Positions 23,901 through 35,975 are shown, counted from the stretch's first letter. The stretch is DNA of 64,000 nucleotides from Istiophorus platypterus (GCA_016859345.1 CM029111.1:10226714-10290713), one strand, 5' to 3'. A program made the numbers and translations. Notes: generated by a model not told the origin, from the letters alone.

Positions 23901-26900
23901 TCATTGAATCATATACTGTAAGCACAAAGTTTTTTTTAACCTATGCACTTGTGTGAACCAGAGGAAAATAAAAATATCCTTAGGCCTTTACACACTCATA
24001 ATACTTCTGTTTTTCCATTTTCAGCATGGATGGGGGTGAATTATTCAGTTATATCCAAGACAGAGGGAATCATGCATTTACAGAAAGAGGTAAGAAGAAC
24101 AGTATCATTTCTAAAGCAAAATCAAGACAAAATCTTAAGGATTGTGGCTGAATGTTCTTTTTTTAATTTATAAAATCCTGTATGAACCCCTGCCCATGTC
24201 TCTCCTCTGCTTCCATGTTATTCAGAGGCCTCGGACATCATGAAAAGTATAGGAGAAGCCATACATTTTTTGCATTCCATCAATATTGCTCACAGAGACA
24301 TCAAGGTAATACCTTACAGTATAAACTGTATCTTAGGCATAACCTCAAATGGAAAACAAAAAGTGAGGACTAGTTTTGTTGGCAAAATGTTAAGTTGTAC
24401 TTAGGAAATAAAAAGCGGTGAGCGTGTCAAAGAGCCTGTATCTAAGGCCAAGTAGCGCTATCAGGACTAAAGGAGACATAATTAGTAGAGTAGTAGAGAC
24501 CCTGAGGTTTCTCTAGATAATGAGCATCAAATTGTGTACATATGTAGAATAACTGAACTGTGAATGCCCTCTGAAATAGACTGATTGTATAGCTCCTATT
24601 GACAAACAAACAATTTTTTCCATGGACAAGTCCAGCACAGGAAATTTTTCCTCCAAAGGTTTTTTTTTATCTTGATTTGGTCACCAACCACACACCTTAT
24701 TTCGTGCACCTCAGTATAAAACAATTAGCTTATGTTTGGGTTTGCATCTGCTATTAATACTATTTTCTGTTCATAATCATTTCCTTCTCTTGTGGCTTTT
24801 CAACAATTATCCAAATTCTATTGTCTGAGTTTTTTATTTGTTTTTTACTCCTCTTTCTTGTAGCCAGAAAATCTGCTGTACACCTCCAGAAGACCGGATT
24901 CCCTCCTCAAGCTGACTGATTTCGGGTTTGCTAAGGAAATCACCACTTTAAACTCATTGGCAACACCGTGTTTTACCCCCTACTACGTTGGTAAGGCCAC
25001 AGAATGAAAGACAAGTAATTAAACCAATTTGAAGTTACACTAGGGAATTTGTCCATATAGACCATGTACATTTACATATGTACATTTATTCATTTGGCCA
25101 ATGCTTTTGTCCAGAGTTATATAGAAATGAGGTACCAATTATGTGGTTGGTGAAAGTGTACAGCTGTAATGAATTCAGAGTCAAAGGAATAGTTTACCAT
25201 TTTGGGGAAACTTTTGTTGCTGCGAGTTAGATGAGAAGACTGTTATTGTTCTCAATTGATGCTACGCTCCAGTCTTTATTTTAAGCTAAGTCTTTATTTT
25301 AAGCCAAGCTAAATAAATAGCTGCTGACTGTAACTTTATATTGGCGGGACAGACAAGCTGCTTGATGTAGTTTCATATTAACAGTACGGATATGATTGGT
25401 ATTGATCTCTTCCTGCCTCACTCACAAGAAAGTGAAAGAAGGTATTTCCCAAAATGTTGAGCTATCTGGTTGGTTTGCAGACAGGTCTCAGCTTCCCCAA
25501 TATCCAACTGTTTTGATATCTGTATCACAACATCTCCTCTTTTCATCACACCTGTTGAAGCGCTGTGGTGTGTGGCAGTCGCAGATGTGAACATGCGTTT
25601 TTGCTTTGATGAACTTTAAGTTGAATTGTGTGAGTTCCTGTGCGATTAAACCTCCTGATGATAGTGACAGCCATAGGTCAGCAGAGGCAACAGCGTCAGC
25701 AGGATATTCTCTTTTATATGCATTTTTGTGCATGCAAGACAAAAAACTGTGGAATTTTGTGTGTGTGTATAATGAATGTTGTCTTCTGGTAAGTGCAAAG
25801 CATTGCATGTCTCAGGACGGCACAGAAGATACACGTCTATCCACGCAATCTGGAATAACATTATACAAGCTACTTTCATTCTCTTTATGTTGTCTAGAGA
25901 GTCTAGAGTTCAACATTGTCAAATTGTTATTTACCAGATTTTGAATCATTACTTATTTCCCAAGTTCTTTTTGAGACTTAACACGACCCAGTCATTTTGT
26001 TAAGTGCCATCCCAGAGGGCATGTAACATCAAAAAAATCTGCAGTTTGTTTCTTATGAAAAATCTCCAATGAAAAGTCTCTAATTTAATTTGCAGTCATC
26101 CGTCTTTTTCAAAGAATTAATTGAAGACATTAAATGAGAAACAGAAGCAATTTTTCCGGTCTAATTTAAATCATTTCTCCAACACTGTGGCAGCTCCAGA
26201 AGTTCTTGGTCCAGAGAAGTATGACAGATCCTGTGATATGTGGTCTCTGGGTGTCATTATGTATATTCTGTAAGTTCATCAGTGTGGATATTTTTGTTTG
26301 TGATTTTCCTATTTAAATTTTGGATCACTAATAGGATCCATCTTGTCATCAGGCATTTTTTTCTGCTTACATGCAGACTTTGCGGATATCCTCCTTTTTT
26401 CTCACATCATGGTCTGGCAATATCCCCGGGAATGAAAAGACGGATACGTAATGGACAGTATGAGTTCCCAAAACCAGAGTGGTCCGATGTTTCTGAGGAA
26501 GGTGAGGGATGCATGTCAGAAACTGAAAGGGGAAAATGGGTTATCTGTATCTATTATCTGTAAATTCTCTCTTTTTATTGTACTTTCTTTTTGACTTTTT
26601 ATGCATGCTTGCACACCTTTCATTTGTGAATAACTTTGGATTTTGTACCGTTGGTCAGACAAAACAAGACATTTGAGGATGTCGTGGTCAGCGGAAAATT
26701 ATAATAGGCATGTTTCCCTAATTCTGGCATTTTATAGACAAACCGATGAACCAGTTCATCAAAAAATCAGCAAATTAATCGATGATTAAAATAATCTTTA
26801 GTTGCAGCTTACCTTGACTCAGTGCATTCTAGAGCCATTCTGATTTTATCACTTATCATTTAAATATTTTCATGGGAAATTTCAGCCAGATTGATTACAT

Positions 26901-27746
26901 TTGGAAATAACACACTATGTAATTGCAACTACGACACAGTCTTTAAAGATATTGCTCATGATGATGGAAGACACATGAAGAATGAACGATGATGATTATG
27001 ATGAGGATTTCCTGTTACAGCCAAACAGCTGATCTGCCGCCTACTGAAAACTGAGCCCACCCAGAGAATGAGCATCACAGAGTTTATAAATCATCCCTGG
27101 ATTAATGTAAGAAGCTTCTTGTATGCTTGAATCTGTTTGAGCAACTGCTGGTTTAGAAAGATGTTTGTGAGATTTTGTAGACACTTATACACCATATTCT
27201 CCCACCGCTGCAGCAGTCTGTTGAGGTGCCTCAAACGCCTCTTCACACCAGCCGAGTGCTGCATGAGGAACAGGATGTCTGGGATAAGGTTAAGGTAAGT
27301 GTTGGTGCTGTTCACGTGTGTAACGGTTTTGCTACTTCTTTAAAAAGCTTTGATGATGGAGGAACTTTTTTTGCAACTCTAACCTTGTTGCTTTTTATGT
27401 AGGAAAACAGCTGTTGAAAAATTTTGTGCGGGTAGAGTAAACAGAGGATGAATTTGTCAAAATATGGAAGTTTATGGATTTCTTGCCGGAATCCTTCACT
27501 GAATAATGAAATCCCTATCATATTTACTTAAAAATGGATGTGCACATTGAGCATACTCCACCTTGGTTGCATTTGATAAAAGTGATATTTTTTTGTTGTT
27601 ATTAGGAGGAAATGACAAATGCCCTGCAAACAATGAGAGTGGATTATGATCAAATTAAAATCAAAACTATTGAAGACTCAACTAATCCTCTCCTCTTGAA
27701 GAGAAGAAAGAAAGCTAAAAACTCAGCCACACAACCTCCAGGCTAG
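19281..27746 (+). CDS. mapkapk2: MAP kinase-activated protein kinase 2 (MK2), 10 coding exons
   Basis: MK2 is a Ser/Thr kinase activated by p38; it phosphorylates HSP27 and the mRNA-decay factor TTP in stress and cytokine signalling. Coding exons: 19281-19544, 23194-23333, 24025-24089, 24226-24305, 24864-24990, 26194-26269, 26377-26501, 27021-27106, 27214-27294, 27606-27746. All phases match, giving 394 residues (human 400). The ATG at 19281 is the first in frame. Visible motifs: an 11-residue glutamine run (14-24), glycine loop GMGING (66-71), catalytic Lys88, HRD (179-181), DFG (202-204), and APE after SLATPCFTPYYV. p38 sites are kept: Thr217 (TP, human T222), the Ser in AISPGMK and the Thr in VPQTPLHT. 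The C-terminal LLLKRRKK nuclear signal is present. MK3 is less likely because the N-terminal kinase segment (VTSQVLGMGING) and C-terminus follow MK2. Confidence 0.95.
19320..19352 (+). repeat. mapkapk2: CAG microsatellite coding for polyglutamine in mapkapk2 exon 1
   Basis: There are eleven uninterrupted CAG codons (residues 14-24), followed by CGG CGG CAG. In mammals this region is proline-rich. An uninterrupted CAG run is prone to length change. Confidence 0.95.
19784..19827 (+). repeat. (AAT)n microsatellite in mapkapk2 intron 1
   Basis: A perfect trinucleotide AAT run of about 44 bases. Confidence 0.9.
19873..20130 (+). repeat. Dispersed 'CGATTAAT' fish repeat, copy 1
   Basis: It starts ggaactaaccattattttcattatcga and ends taatcaattaatccattaatcatggcagcgct, with aaatgtcaaaaaaatattgaaaa inside. 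This is a very common teleost repeat with an inverted, CGATTAAT-rich pair of ends. Other pieces lie at 21822, 23793 and 26690. Confidence 0.7.
20853..20929 (+). repeat. Heptamer minisatellite, 11 copies of TCTGGCC
   Basis: Eleven perfect tandem copies of the seven-base unit tctggcc lie in mapkapk2 intron 1. The period is not a multiple of three and no coding role is suggested. Confidence 0.95.
21822..22050 (+). repeat. Dispersed 'CGATTAAT' fish repeat, copy 2
   Basis: It starts gctgccactaatgattattgattaat and includes aaagtcagaaaatagtgaaaa, tagcccagagggatgtcttc and tcagtttactatcata, the internal hallmarks of the family. It is truncated at the right. Confidence 0.65.
22651..23158 (+). repeat. 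Unnamed interspersed repeat, copy A (shared with ren intron 8)
   Basis: Ordered matches to 51964-52354 include ttccatagaagacagtcgcc/ttccatagacaacagttgcc, ccccacgag, ctctctatgc, tttctctctgagtgat, agctttattgggaattca and aacagataaagg. It lies in mapkapk2 intron 1. No protein and no tRNA-like head was recognised. Confidence 0.8.
23793..23905 (+). repeat. Dispersed 'CGATTAAT' fish repeat, fragment 3
   Basis: A short degenerate piece containing tgaatagttttctgatt, ggcagattattg and acacagaaagtgggaaaaaagc. The assignment is weaker than for the other copies. Confidence 0.4.
25068..25150 (+). repeat. Dispersed fish repeat fragment (tttattcatttggcc type)
   Basis: The phrases acatttacatatgtacatttattc and tttggccaatgcttttgtcc resemble a widespread fish repeat whose consensus reads roughly tttacatttatt...gcagacgcttttatcca. 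It sits in mapkapk2 intron 5. Confidence 0.5.
25190..25470 (+). repeat. Dispersed 'TTAGC' family repeat, copy in mapkapk2 intron 5
   Basis: It contains aaaggaatagtttaccatttt, gagttagatgagaagactg, tttaagctaag and gtatttcccaaaatgttgagc, which are hallmarks shared with 15421, 62230 and 63385. Confidence 0.65.
26690..26825 (-). repeat. Dispersed 'CGATTAAT' fish repeat, reversed fragment
   Basis: The string aaattaatcgatgattaaaat followed by ctttagttgcagc is the reverse complement of the family's usual start. It lies in mapkapk2 intron 7. Confidence 0.55.
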
Positions 27747-27749
27747 TGA

Positions 27750-27755
27750 AATAAA
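27750..27755 (+). terminator. mapkapk2: AATAAA just past the mapkapk2 stop codon
   Basis: AATAAA occurs four bases after the TAG. It is a perfect signal but gives an unusually short 3' UTR. An ATTAAA at 28036-28041 is a plausible alternative. Confidence 0.35.
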
Positions 27756-28035
27756 AACTTTTTAAGAGGTACTTAAGAGGTACTACACAGATACACACAT
27801 ACACACACATACACACACACAAAATACTTTCACAGGAAAAAAGATTTTAAGAAGAGTTTTCGGTACAATAGGAATTTTCAGCGCTTTTGTAATCCACTAT
27901 GTCTTGGCTGTTCTTATTTACTTCTGTTGAAATCAAATGATTTTAATTTTAAGATTTAAAAACATTGAATGCATCTAAGCATTGTAGTGAATGTGTTTAA
28001 AGGACTCTAGGTGCACTATGGCTTATTTTACATAC

Positions 28036-28041
28036 ATTAAA
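28036..28041 (+). terminator. mapkapk2: Alternative mapkapk2 polyadenylation signal (ATTAAA)
   Basis: A common variant hexamer about 290 bases past the stop codon and just left of the Tc1-like element. It gives a more typical 3' UTR length than 27750. Confidence 0.35.
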
Positions 28042-28105
28042 ACAGTTACCGGTTTTAATGTTTGGGCTGATTGATGTATATGATAATTTTTAATATTTCG
28101 ATCTA

Positions 28106-29650
28106 TAGTGGCATGAAAAAGTTTTAGCTCCCCTGGTCAAATTTTCTATTATTTTAAATAGCAAACTAATTAAAAGAATTAAAAGAAAACGTCATTTTGA
28201 AAAGGAGTAAAGTTAAAGATCAGACAGTTCTTTAATATTTTAAGCTCGATAATTTTTTTATTTCCAGCTTTTACAGATTCAAAATAACAAAAAAGAAAAG
28301 GGCTCAAAACAAAAGTTTGTTCTCTCTGCCATGGTCAGTACTTAGTAGCACCCCCTTCAGCAAGTATCACAGCTTTCAGCTTGTTGTAGCAGCTGAGACT
28401 CTTTCAGTTCTTGTTTAGGGGATTTTCACTCATTCTTCCTTGAAAACCTCTAGTTCTTTGAGATTCTTGGGCCGTCTTGCATGCACTGCTCTTTTGAGGT
28501 CTATCCAAAGATTTTCCATGATGTTCAGGATTGGGGGACTGTGAGGACCATGGAAAAACCTTCAGCTTGTGCCTCTTCAGGTCTTTCCTTGTGCATTTTG
28601 AGGTCTATTTGGGATTATCATCCTGTTGTAGAAGGCATTCTCTTCTCATCTTTTGCTTTTTACAGACAATGTGACATTTGAAGAATTTGCTGTTAATCGA
28701 ATCCCTTCTTCCCTCTTCCAGTGTGATGTTCACTATGCCACTTGTTACAACACCAGCCCTTAGCATGATCAATCCACCCACAAGCTTAACAGCTGAAGAT
28801 GTTATTTTTATGAAATTCTTCGCCTTTTTCTCAAAACATACCTTTGCGCATTGCAGCCATAGGACTTGTTTCCAAAAAGCATCAGGCTTTTTTAAATGTT
28901 CCTTTGCAAACTTCTGATGCTGAATTATGTAGTGAAGAGGCAGGAGAAATTTTCCTCTGATGATTCTAACATGAAGGTCATATTTGTGCAGGTATTGCTG
29001 CACAGTAGAACAGTGCACCACCAGTCCAGAGTCTGATGAATCTTCCTGAAGGTCTATTGCAGTCAGTCGGAGTTACGATTGGCCTTTTCTAGAAATTCTA
29101 TGAGCAGTTCTCTTGGTAAGTTTTCTTGGTCTTCCAGTCCTCAACTTGTACTCCACTTGTTAACTGCTATTTCTTAATTGTATTATGATTTGAGTAAACT
29201 GCCTGAAAATGCTTTGCTATCTTCTTATAACCTTCTCTTGCTTTGTGGGCGTTATTTTTTTTTATGTTCAGAGTGCTAGGCAGCTATTTAGAGTAGCCCA
29301 TGGCCGTTGATTGTTGGAACAAGGTTTGAGGAGTCAGAGTCTTCATAAGGCTATGCAATTTCCATCACTTGGCCTTTCCCAACAATGACTGTGAACAAGC
29401 CATAGGCCTAACAAGCTAATTAAGGTGTGAGAGCTTGGTAAAAGTTATGTGAGAGCTCAAATCCCATGGGGTGCCCAAACTTTGTCATGGTGCTCCTATC
29501 CCTTTTTAAAATTCTAAACTTGTACAGAACAAAAATAATACAATAACTTGCTTAAAGATTTAAGAGGGAAGGTTTAATTCATCATTCATCTTCTACCCAT
29601 TTTGACCAGGGTTTTGACCAGGGTTGCCCAAACTTTTTCATGCCACCGTG
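28106..29650 (-). mobile_element. Full-length but inactive Tc1/mariner-type transposon
   Basis: Both terminal inverted repeats are visible: gtggcatgaaaaagtttt near the left end, and the right end's complement starting ggtggcatgaaaaagttt. A TA dinucleotide flanks each side (28104-28105 and 29651-29652), as expected for Tc1 target duplication. On the minus strand the interior encodes a decayed transposase. Recognisable pieces are TVQQYLHKYDL, FAKEHLKKPDAFWKQVLW and LQQDDNPK, then a DLN/ENLW-type segment and AVHARRP-like debris, broken by stops and shifts. The total length of about 1.55 kb is normal for the family. It lies 3' of mapkapk2. Confidence 0.9.
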
Positions 29651-29652
29651 TA

Positions 29653-31860
29653 CACTTACTACAACTAAGCTTTGTTGGAAACTCAGATTAGTTTTGGGCT
29701 GTCAGACTGCTAGTCTTTTCTCGGTGTTGAAAACCAATGGACTTTTTACCTTGAGGTTGTTTTGTCTATTAAATCACCCTTCACCAGAAACCACAACACT
29801 TGTTTTGTATACCGTGTCAGTAGCATTTCTCCTTGCCAGAAAAAAAGGCTTTTCTTGCCACACTGAGGCAGCGCAGTATCTGCAATAATCATGCTTGCTA
29901 TGCCCATGACAGGGTTGATAATTGCTTCTAATTGACACAACTGTGCTGTTAACTGGCCTCTTCATGCTTCTGTAGTGTTAATTTTCTCCAATTAGGAATG
30001 TAAAAGTAGTGCATGAAGGCTATTGTGTAAAAGCCAAGAAAAGTAAAGTGAATGGCTGTTTACTTTTAGATAAGGAAGTAGTGATGAGAAGTATAATGGA
30101 AAATGTTGCATAGCACTATTATCCTGTCTGTCTGTCACTATTATCCTGTCTGGATTAAATCTCTTGATATTCTCTGTGTTTTTTTTGTGTTGTTTTATCA
30201 ATTAGCCATTCATTTATAGCATGTAAATGACTAGCCAATCAGTTATTTCTAATAAAGGATATTTTGTATGCTAAACCTAAAGGCTAAATGTGTCGTGTAA
30301 GTTAGTAAATGCATTTAACACAAGTATAGTGTATAGCAAGTATAGCCCTCTAGTAACCCTCACACTTTAGATTGGATACATGCACATACTTAAACATCAT
30401 CTCTCTCTCATGTCATCATTTTTAAAGAGTTTCCATGCAGAAAATACATAAATGTGTTTCAAATTAACATTTTTTTCAGTACACCCTCCCCCCTCTTTTG
30501 TTTATGAAATCCACTCATCACAAGAGAATCATTTAAACCTTACCTTATGGTACAGCTCGCAGTGGCAGAGTGGCTCCAGGCTGAAAGTTCAATTATTTTC
30601 TGTCATATTACTGGAACTATACAGGCTTATTATGCTTTACTTGGAAACATGAATAAATAACGCCCACACACAATATTTTGAATTAAACATGATGTTCTCA
30701 TTACAAGATAATACTTTGCATCCTGTTTTAATTTAGACTCTTTCCAAGACATTTGAACACAAAAAAAACAAAGCTGTCTTGCCAGATACAAAATATTAAT
30801 CCCTTTTGTACTAGATGATTTATTGGAAGAATTGGACACAATTTCATGACTCCATGATAAATCCACCATCAAAATTGTTTTCCTGGAAATTCTGTAATTT
30901 CCCCCAGTGATTACTGCTACCCCGAATAAATAGGTGTGAAAGCATTTGGTTAATATTTGGTTTAAGTTTTTTTTTTGGGGGGGAGTGGTGGCAGGCAAAG
31001 AAATGGCTTTGACCTAAACGTCAGCCAAGTTTTTGTCCAAAAGAACCCCATCTGTTTATCCTCAGGTTCCCTCTCCTCTCAAATGGGATTGTCATGATCT
31101 GTATGGTGATTAAGGCCTATTACTCACAGTACGACATCCATTTTCAAATAAGCACATTGTCTTGCACTTTTTCAAAGATTATCTACAGACTGTGGAAATC
31201 AAAAGTAATCCTTGAATCTGCCTCCAGTTCTCTTGCCCCAATGCAGGGTATGAACAGCAAGAACCATTCTGTAGACAATCTGCACGATGATAATGACTGT
31301 CTTCCGTCAGCAGGCCCCAGCACGAACATATGTTAAACTTGATTAATTGACAAAAGTATTGAGTACCGAGAGCAGCCAGGAACAGAGAAAGCAAAACAAA
31401 CCTTTTAAGGAGAGTGACTTTGGACAAATAACAAGGTTTGTGTTGAAACAAACATTATGTAATAGACAGAGTTACATTTTAAACTAAGTAACGAAGTTGC
31501 ATTGTTTTATTTGAGAAGCAACACACCACTGATTACAACATCTAGTCTGGTTTGTTAAATTTTCCATACCATAACCCCCCACCTGCTCCATAGTCTCAAC
31601 ACCACAACAATAAACAGTGAGCTAGACTCAGATTGGCTGTGTTGACTGTGCTAATGACAAGGCGTGCAACAGTAAAGGAAAACATGTTGTTAAAAAGCAG
31701 ATGTGCGCACCCGTTGACAGATGGGATTGATATTGACCTGGCTAGAGGTGATATGTTGTAGTGTAGGTTCTACATACGAGGAGAAAATTGTATGTGCTCT
31801 AATGAGACTGGGTGTCTGAGGCTCTGGCTGAGGGGAGAGGGTGGATTTTTACTCTATGCC
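29653..31860. other. Intergenic region between the Tc1-like element and fmod, no gene recognised
   Basis: Only short, unsupported open frames are present. A poly-T/G tract lies at about 30968-30983. The right end probably contains the fmod promoter, but no clear TATA box or other defined site was seen. Confidence 0.5.
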
Positions 31861-31940
31861 AACAACATATTCCATTCAGTCCGAGCAAGACACAGGTGAC
31901 GTGAGCAAGGAAGGAGGCAACGTCTTTGATCCACTGATCG
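31861..31940 (+). other. fmod: Probable non-coding first exon of fmod (5' UTR)
   Basis: A good donor (atcg then gtaggt at 31941) follows a purine-rich stretch and pairs with the acceptor ttttccatcag ending at 32119, six bases before the fmod ATG. A separate 5' UTR exon is usual for small leucine-rich proteoglycan genes. The left limit is a guess. Confidence 0.45.
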
Positions 31941-32124
31941 GTAGGTATCCTGTATGTACTTTACTTTAAATTCCTCTATCAGTGTACTGCAGTGTTAGTT
32001 GCAAAATATTTCATATTATCAGTGATTACAGTTTTTGGGATTGGGGATTCAGGAAATATCCGTAATTTGTCCTCATATTAACTTTAAATAACATTTTTTT
32101 CCCGTGAGTTTTCCATCAGTGATC

Positions 32125-35100
32125 ATGCGGACAGCGGTTCTCCTCCTCCTAATGGGATTAGTGGATCTGAGCATCGGCCAGCATTACAGCCAGTTCCAAT
32201 GGCTGTCACATCTGCGAGGGCGGTGGCGGCACACCAGCTGGCAGGCCGAAGACGTGGACTGCCCCCTGGAGTGCGACTGCCCCTCAACCTTCCCCACAGC
32301 TATGTACTGTCACAACCGTAACCTTCAGCACGTCCCTTACGTCCCCTCACATATTAAGTATGCCTACCTGCAGCATAACCAGATCACAGGCATCCAGAAT
32401 GGGGTGTTTGACAATGCTACCAACTTGGTCTGGGTTGTGTTGTTTCATAACCAGCTCAACTCAGACAAGATTGGCAAGAACATCTTTAGCAAGCTCAAGA
32501 ACCTGGACCGGTTGTTCTTGGATCACAATGAGCTTACCCGTATGCCTCCTAACTTGCCCAGGTCTATTACAGACCTGCGGCTTGGTCACAATAAGATCTC
32601 AAAAATCCCCCCCAACTCATTTGATGGTATGGCCAACCTCACTACCCTTCGGCTCCAAGCAAATGTCATAGAGGATGTTGGAGGTGTTTTTAAGGGACTG
32701 AAGTCACTTACCTTGCTGGATTTGAGGAAAAACAAGCTGAAGAAAATCCCTGACAACCTCCCAGAGAGGCTGCAGCAGCTCTATCTGGAGTTTAATAACA
32801 TAGAGAGTGTGCCAACTGACTTTTTCACCATGCATCCCAAGCTGCAGTTTTTTCGGTTGGCTCATAACAAGCTGACAGATAAAGGACTTCCATCTAGTGT
32901 CTTCAACATCAGCACACTGGTTGAGCTTGACCTTTCCTTTAATAAACTGGAGAAGATCCCTGTTGTCAGTAGGAATCTGGAGAACCTTTATTTACAAGCC
33001 AATAATATCAAAGGTATGGACACATCTCTTTTACTTTAAGTCATATACTCCTGTACGCTTAGATATTTGATGCTATGACATGTAAAAGTAGTTGTGAGCC
33101 TAAACATTTTGAAGGATTGTTAAGTCCCATTTGAAATACACTATATCACTGATAACTGTAATAACTGTAATGTCTTTAATTTTTACTTTAAACAATCAAA
33201 AATAACTTCAGTTTTTTTAAAACCTATTTATTTATTTTTTTTAATTGTTTAAACTGTCTCAATATTTTTTGTGGTCATTGACGTAATGCAAAACAAAAGT
33301 GTAGAGCAGCCACATAGGAAGCTCCTCCGTGGGAACAAGAGTTAATCACTAGGGATGAAAAACAACCCAACAAATGTACATACACAAATAAACAAAAAAG
33401 ACTAGACAAAAAACAGCAAATAATGATATCTCCACAATAACAAACATCCACAATGACAGAAGGGAGAACAACTCATGTATGCAGATAACAAACATGGATA
33501 AAGATACTTGTACATATGAATGGCCCATAGTCAGGCCAGCCAATAGGAATAATGGAAAGGTGGACAAAATTTTTCAGGGTGGGCCACTCACCCATAGCCA
33601 CTCCAGCACCAAACCAAGTGTTTTCAGCAAACCATTTTTACGACAACAATGGGGGGTGGGGTCGAACAAGTTGTGTTTTCAAGAAATATTTATGGGTAAA
33701 TAGCTATAAATTTTATTGTGTTTGATATGAGTCAGTAAGTAAATTGTTGTACTTTATTCGATTTAAGGGTCAACCATAGACCTTTGTATTACCTTTGCAT
33801 ACCCCCCAATGCCTGTTTCCAATCAATGTTGCAAGATTTAAAATCTTTTTCCTTGTTACTAGAAGTAGTTTGGCCACACAAATAGAAAGTTTTTTATGAA
33901 CCAAGGTTACCAGTTTAGTCTTCATACTAGTTAGAACTACTAAATGATGTTGGGCTAAGAGTCCATCCCAGAGTACTTCATATTTTTTAAGAGCTCTGTG
34001 GAGCTGAAGATAAAAAAGATAAAAGAAAAAAAAATTCAAAAAAACCTGGAATATATTAACACTTCCTCAAATCAAAAACAAAGACCTTGATCATTAAAAC
34101 ACTAGAAATGATAGAACTCATATTCGATTCCATAGTTTTTGGTTTGGTTTGGTTTGATAGCAGAGACTGACAAATCCTGAATCCTAATTCTAAAGGATAA
34201 AGCTTTTTCTAAAGAGCTCTATGATGTACCTGAAGAAGTGTCAAACCAGGTATTCATGGCTTTTAGTCGGAATGACCAATAATGATCTTTCCTTACCCAA
34301 CTTGGTAAGGAGAGGTTTTGGAACAAGAGAGAATGGTAAAAACTAATCCTGGGGCATTTCCCATCCCAAATGAAATCATTAAACACAAAGTCAAGGTCCT
34401 GAAAAATGTATGTTGGAGAGGAGAGAGGGAGCAAAGAAAAGGAGAAATTGATTTGTGGAAGTTTATAATTTAATGTTTATAGAATTAATTTTTTATAACA
34501 GAAAGCTAATCATGAAGACCAACATCTAAAGCAGACTTACTGTTGAGATCTGTCTTGACTATACAACAGCTGTTTACTTAGGAGTCTAGAAGAAGCGAGT
34601 TTAGCATCAAACTTCATTACTTTACTCACCAAGATCTGTCTTTGATGGTGGGAAAATAACAGGGGGTTAACCTTTTTTTTTTTGCTTGTATTTCTATCAC
34701 TTCTTTTCTTCTGCTGAGGTTACCATGTTAACCCGCCAGTCCTGGCACTTTCTGATAATTACTGTATAGTCCTGTTTGTCCTGTACAAGTAGAACTGCTC
34801 AGAGGTCATATTAAAACCTCTTCTCGCCATATGTGGTGGCAGGAAAAAATTACAAATAGCACCTCTAAATCAACATAAATTAAGTTATCTTTAACTAGGT
34901 AAGCAGTTGTAGGTTTAATTTGAATACCTAAGTAAGCAAAGCCATGGTTTTGTACAGAAACTGGAAGATGAGTTAGAACAAGATTTATACTTTTCTTATA
35001 TAGCGGCATTAGTATCAATTTTGAACTGTATATTTTCTAACCAGAGAAGGAATCAAACTTATGGAATAAATTAAAAACATGAGGTACAGAGTTAGCTATG

Positions 35101-35975
35101 CCCAAGAGGTACAATAAAATGTCATCAGCATAGGAAAATATGATGAGGTGCCCCTTTGAATATTATGGGAGGTACGGTGTGACTTTCCCTAACTGCCTGG
35201 GCTAATGGTTCCAAAAACTGAGCAAATAGACCTTGATTTGTTGCACTTTTGGCCACGCCCAGTGGTGTTGTAACACCACATATCACTTCAAGGGCCTTGG
35301 CTGAGCATGAAGCCAAGTGGAACATTTTTAGCCATTAAATGAGAGACTTTTAGAACAGTGCCAGTCTCTGAAATGTCACCCTTTCCTTTGAAGTGAGGAT
35401 TTTCCATAAGCTTTCTTCAGTGGAAGCTTATATGCAATAGAAATTACACAATACAAATACAAAAAGTTCACAATAAAAACACAACTATACCTTTAAAAAA
35501 AAGTTAAAAATAAACTTTACGAAAATTAAAACAACAGAAAAACATTGACTGTGAAGGGGAGACACTTTTTTTTATCAATGGGATAGTTTCACTCTATAGC
35601 TTCCATTATAGCTGTAACATACAAATGTGGGAGCCAAGTTTTCCCTTGAAAGCACAAAAAGCTCCAGGAGGACACACTGCAGTACTCATTTTTTATTAAA
35701 ATTGGCTTGGTTTGAAAACACACGTGATGTGAATCCATTTGTTGCTGCCTGACGTGACTCAGAATGAAAGACTGTGTGACGACACATAGCCTCCCTTTAT
35801 TTCTCACTTCTTGTGTCTTTCAGAGTTCTCCTTAAGTAGTTTCTGCAGCACCATCGACATGATGAACTTCTCCAACCTAAGAATGCTGCGCCTGGATGCC
35901 AATGAGATCAGCGCCAGAGACATTCCTGCTGAAGCTGCCTACTGTTTGCGGCGGGTTGCCTTTATTGATGTGTAA
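32125..35975 (+). CDS. fmod: Fibromodulin, two coding exons
   Basis: Fibromodulin is a secreted class II small leucine-rich proteoglycan that binds collagen fibrils and regulates their assembly. Coding exons 32125-33013 and 35824-35975 join in phase (G|AG = Glu), giving 346 residues (human 376). The ATG at 32125 opens a signal peptide (TAVLLLLMGLVDLSIG). The N-terminal cysteine cluster is CPLECDCPSTFPTAMYC. About eleven leucine-rich repeats follow (LYLEFNNIESVP, LVELDLSFNKLEKIP). The C-terminal capping 'ear' includes EFSLSSFC and a late Cys (AAYCLRR). Family resemblance to fibromodulin is stronger than to lumican or keratocan. The tyrosine-rich sulfated segment of mammals is missing. Intron 2 holds an L1-like relic. 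Confidence 0.93.
33770..35350 (-). mobile_element. Decayed L1-like LINE fragment (reverse transcriptase) in fmod intron
   Basis: Minus-strand reading in several frames recovers pieces of an L1-clade ORF2. LEPLAQAVRES is followed by the polymerase box YADDILLYL (about 35100-35145), then NHGFAYLGIQIKP, then LDFVFNDFIWDGKCPRIS and LKAMNTWF (about 34225-34400). Frames are broken by stops and indels, and the 5' part with the endonuclease is absent. It is inserted antisense to fmod. Confidence 0.8.

Noticed and set aside
28605..29021. Open frame of 138 codons on the minus strand downstream of mapkapk2
   Set aside because: It is a piece of decayed Tc1-type transposase inside a transposon with clear inverted repeats, not a host gene.
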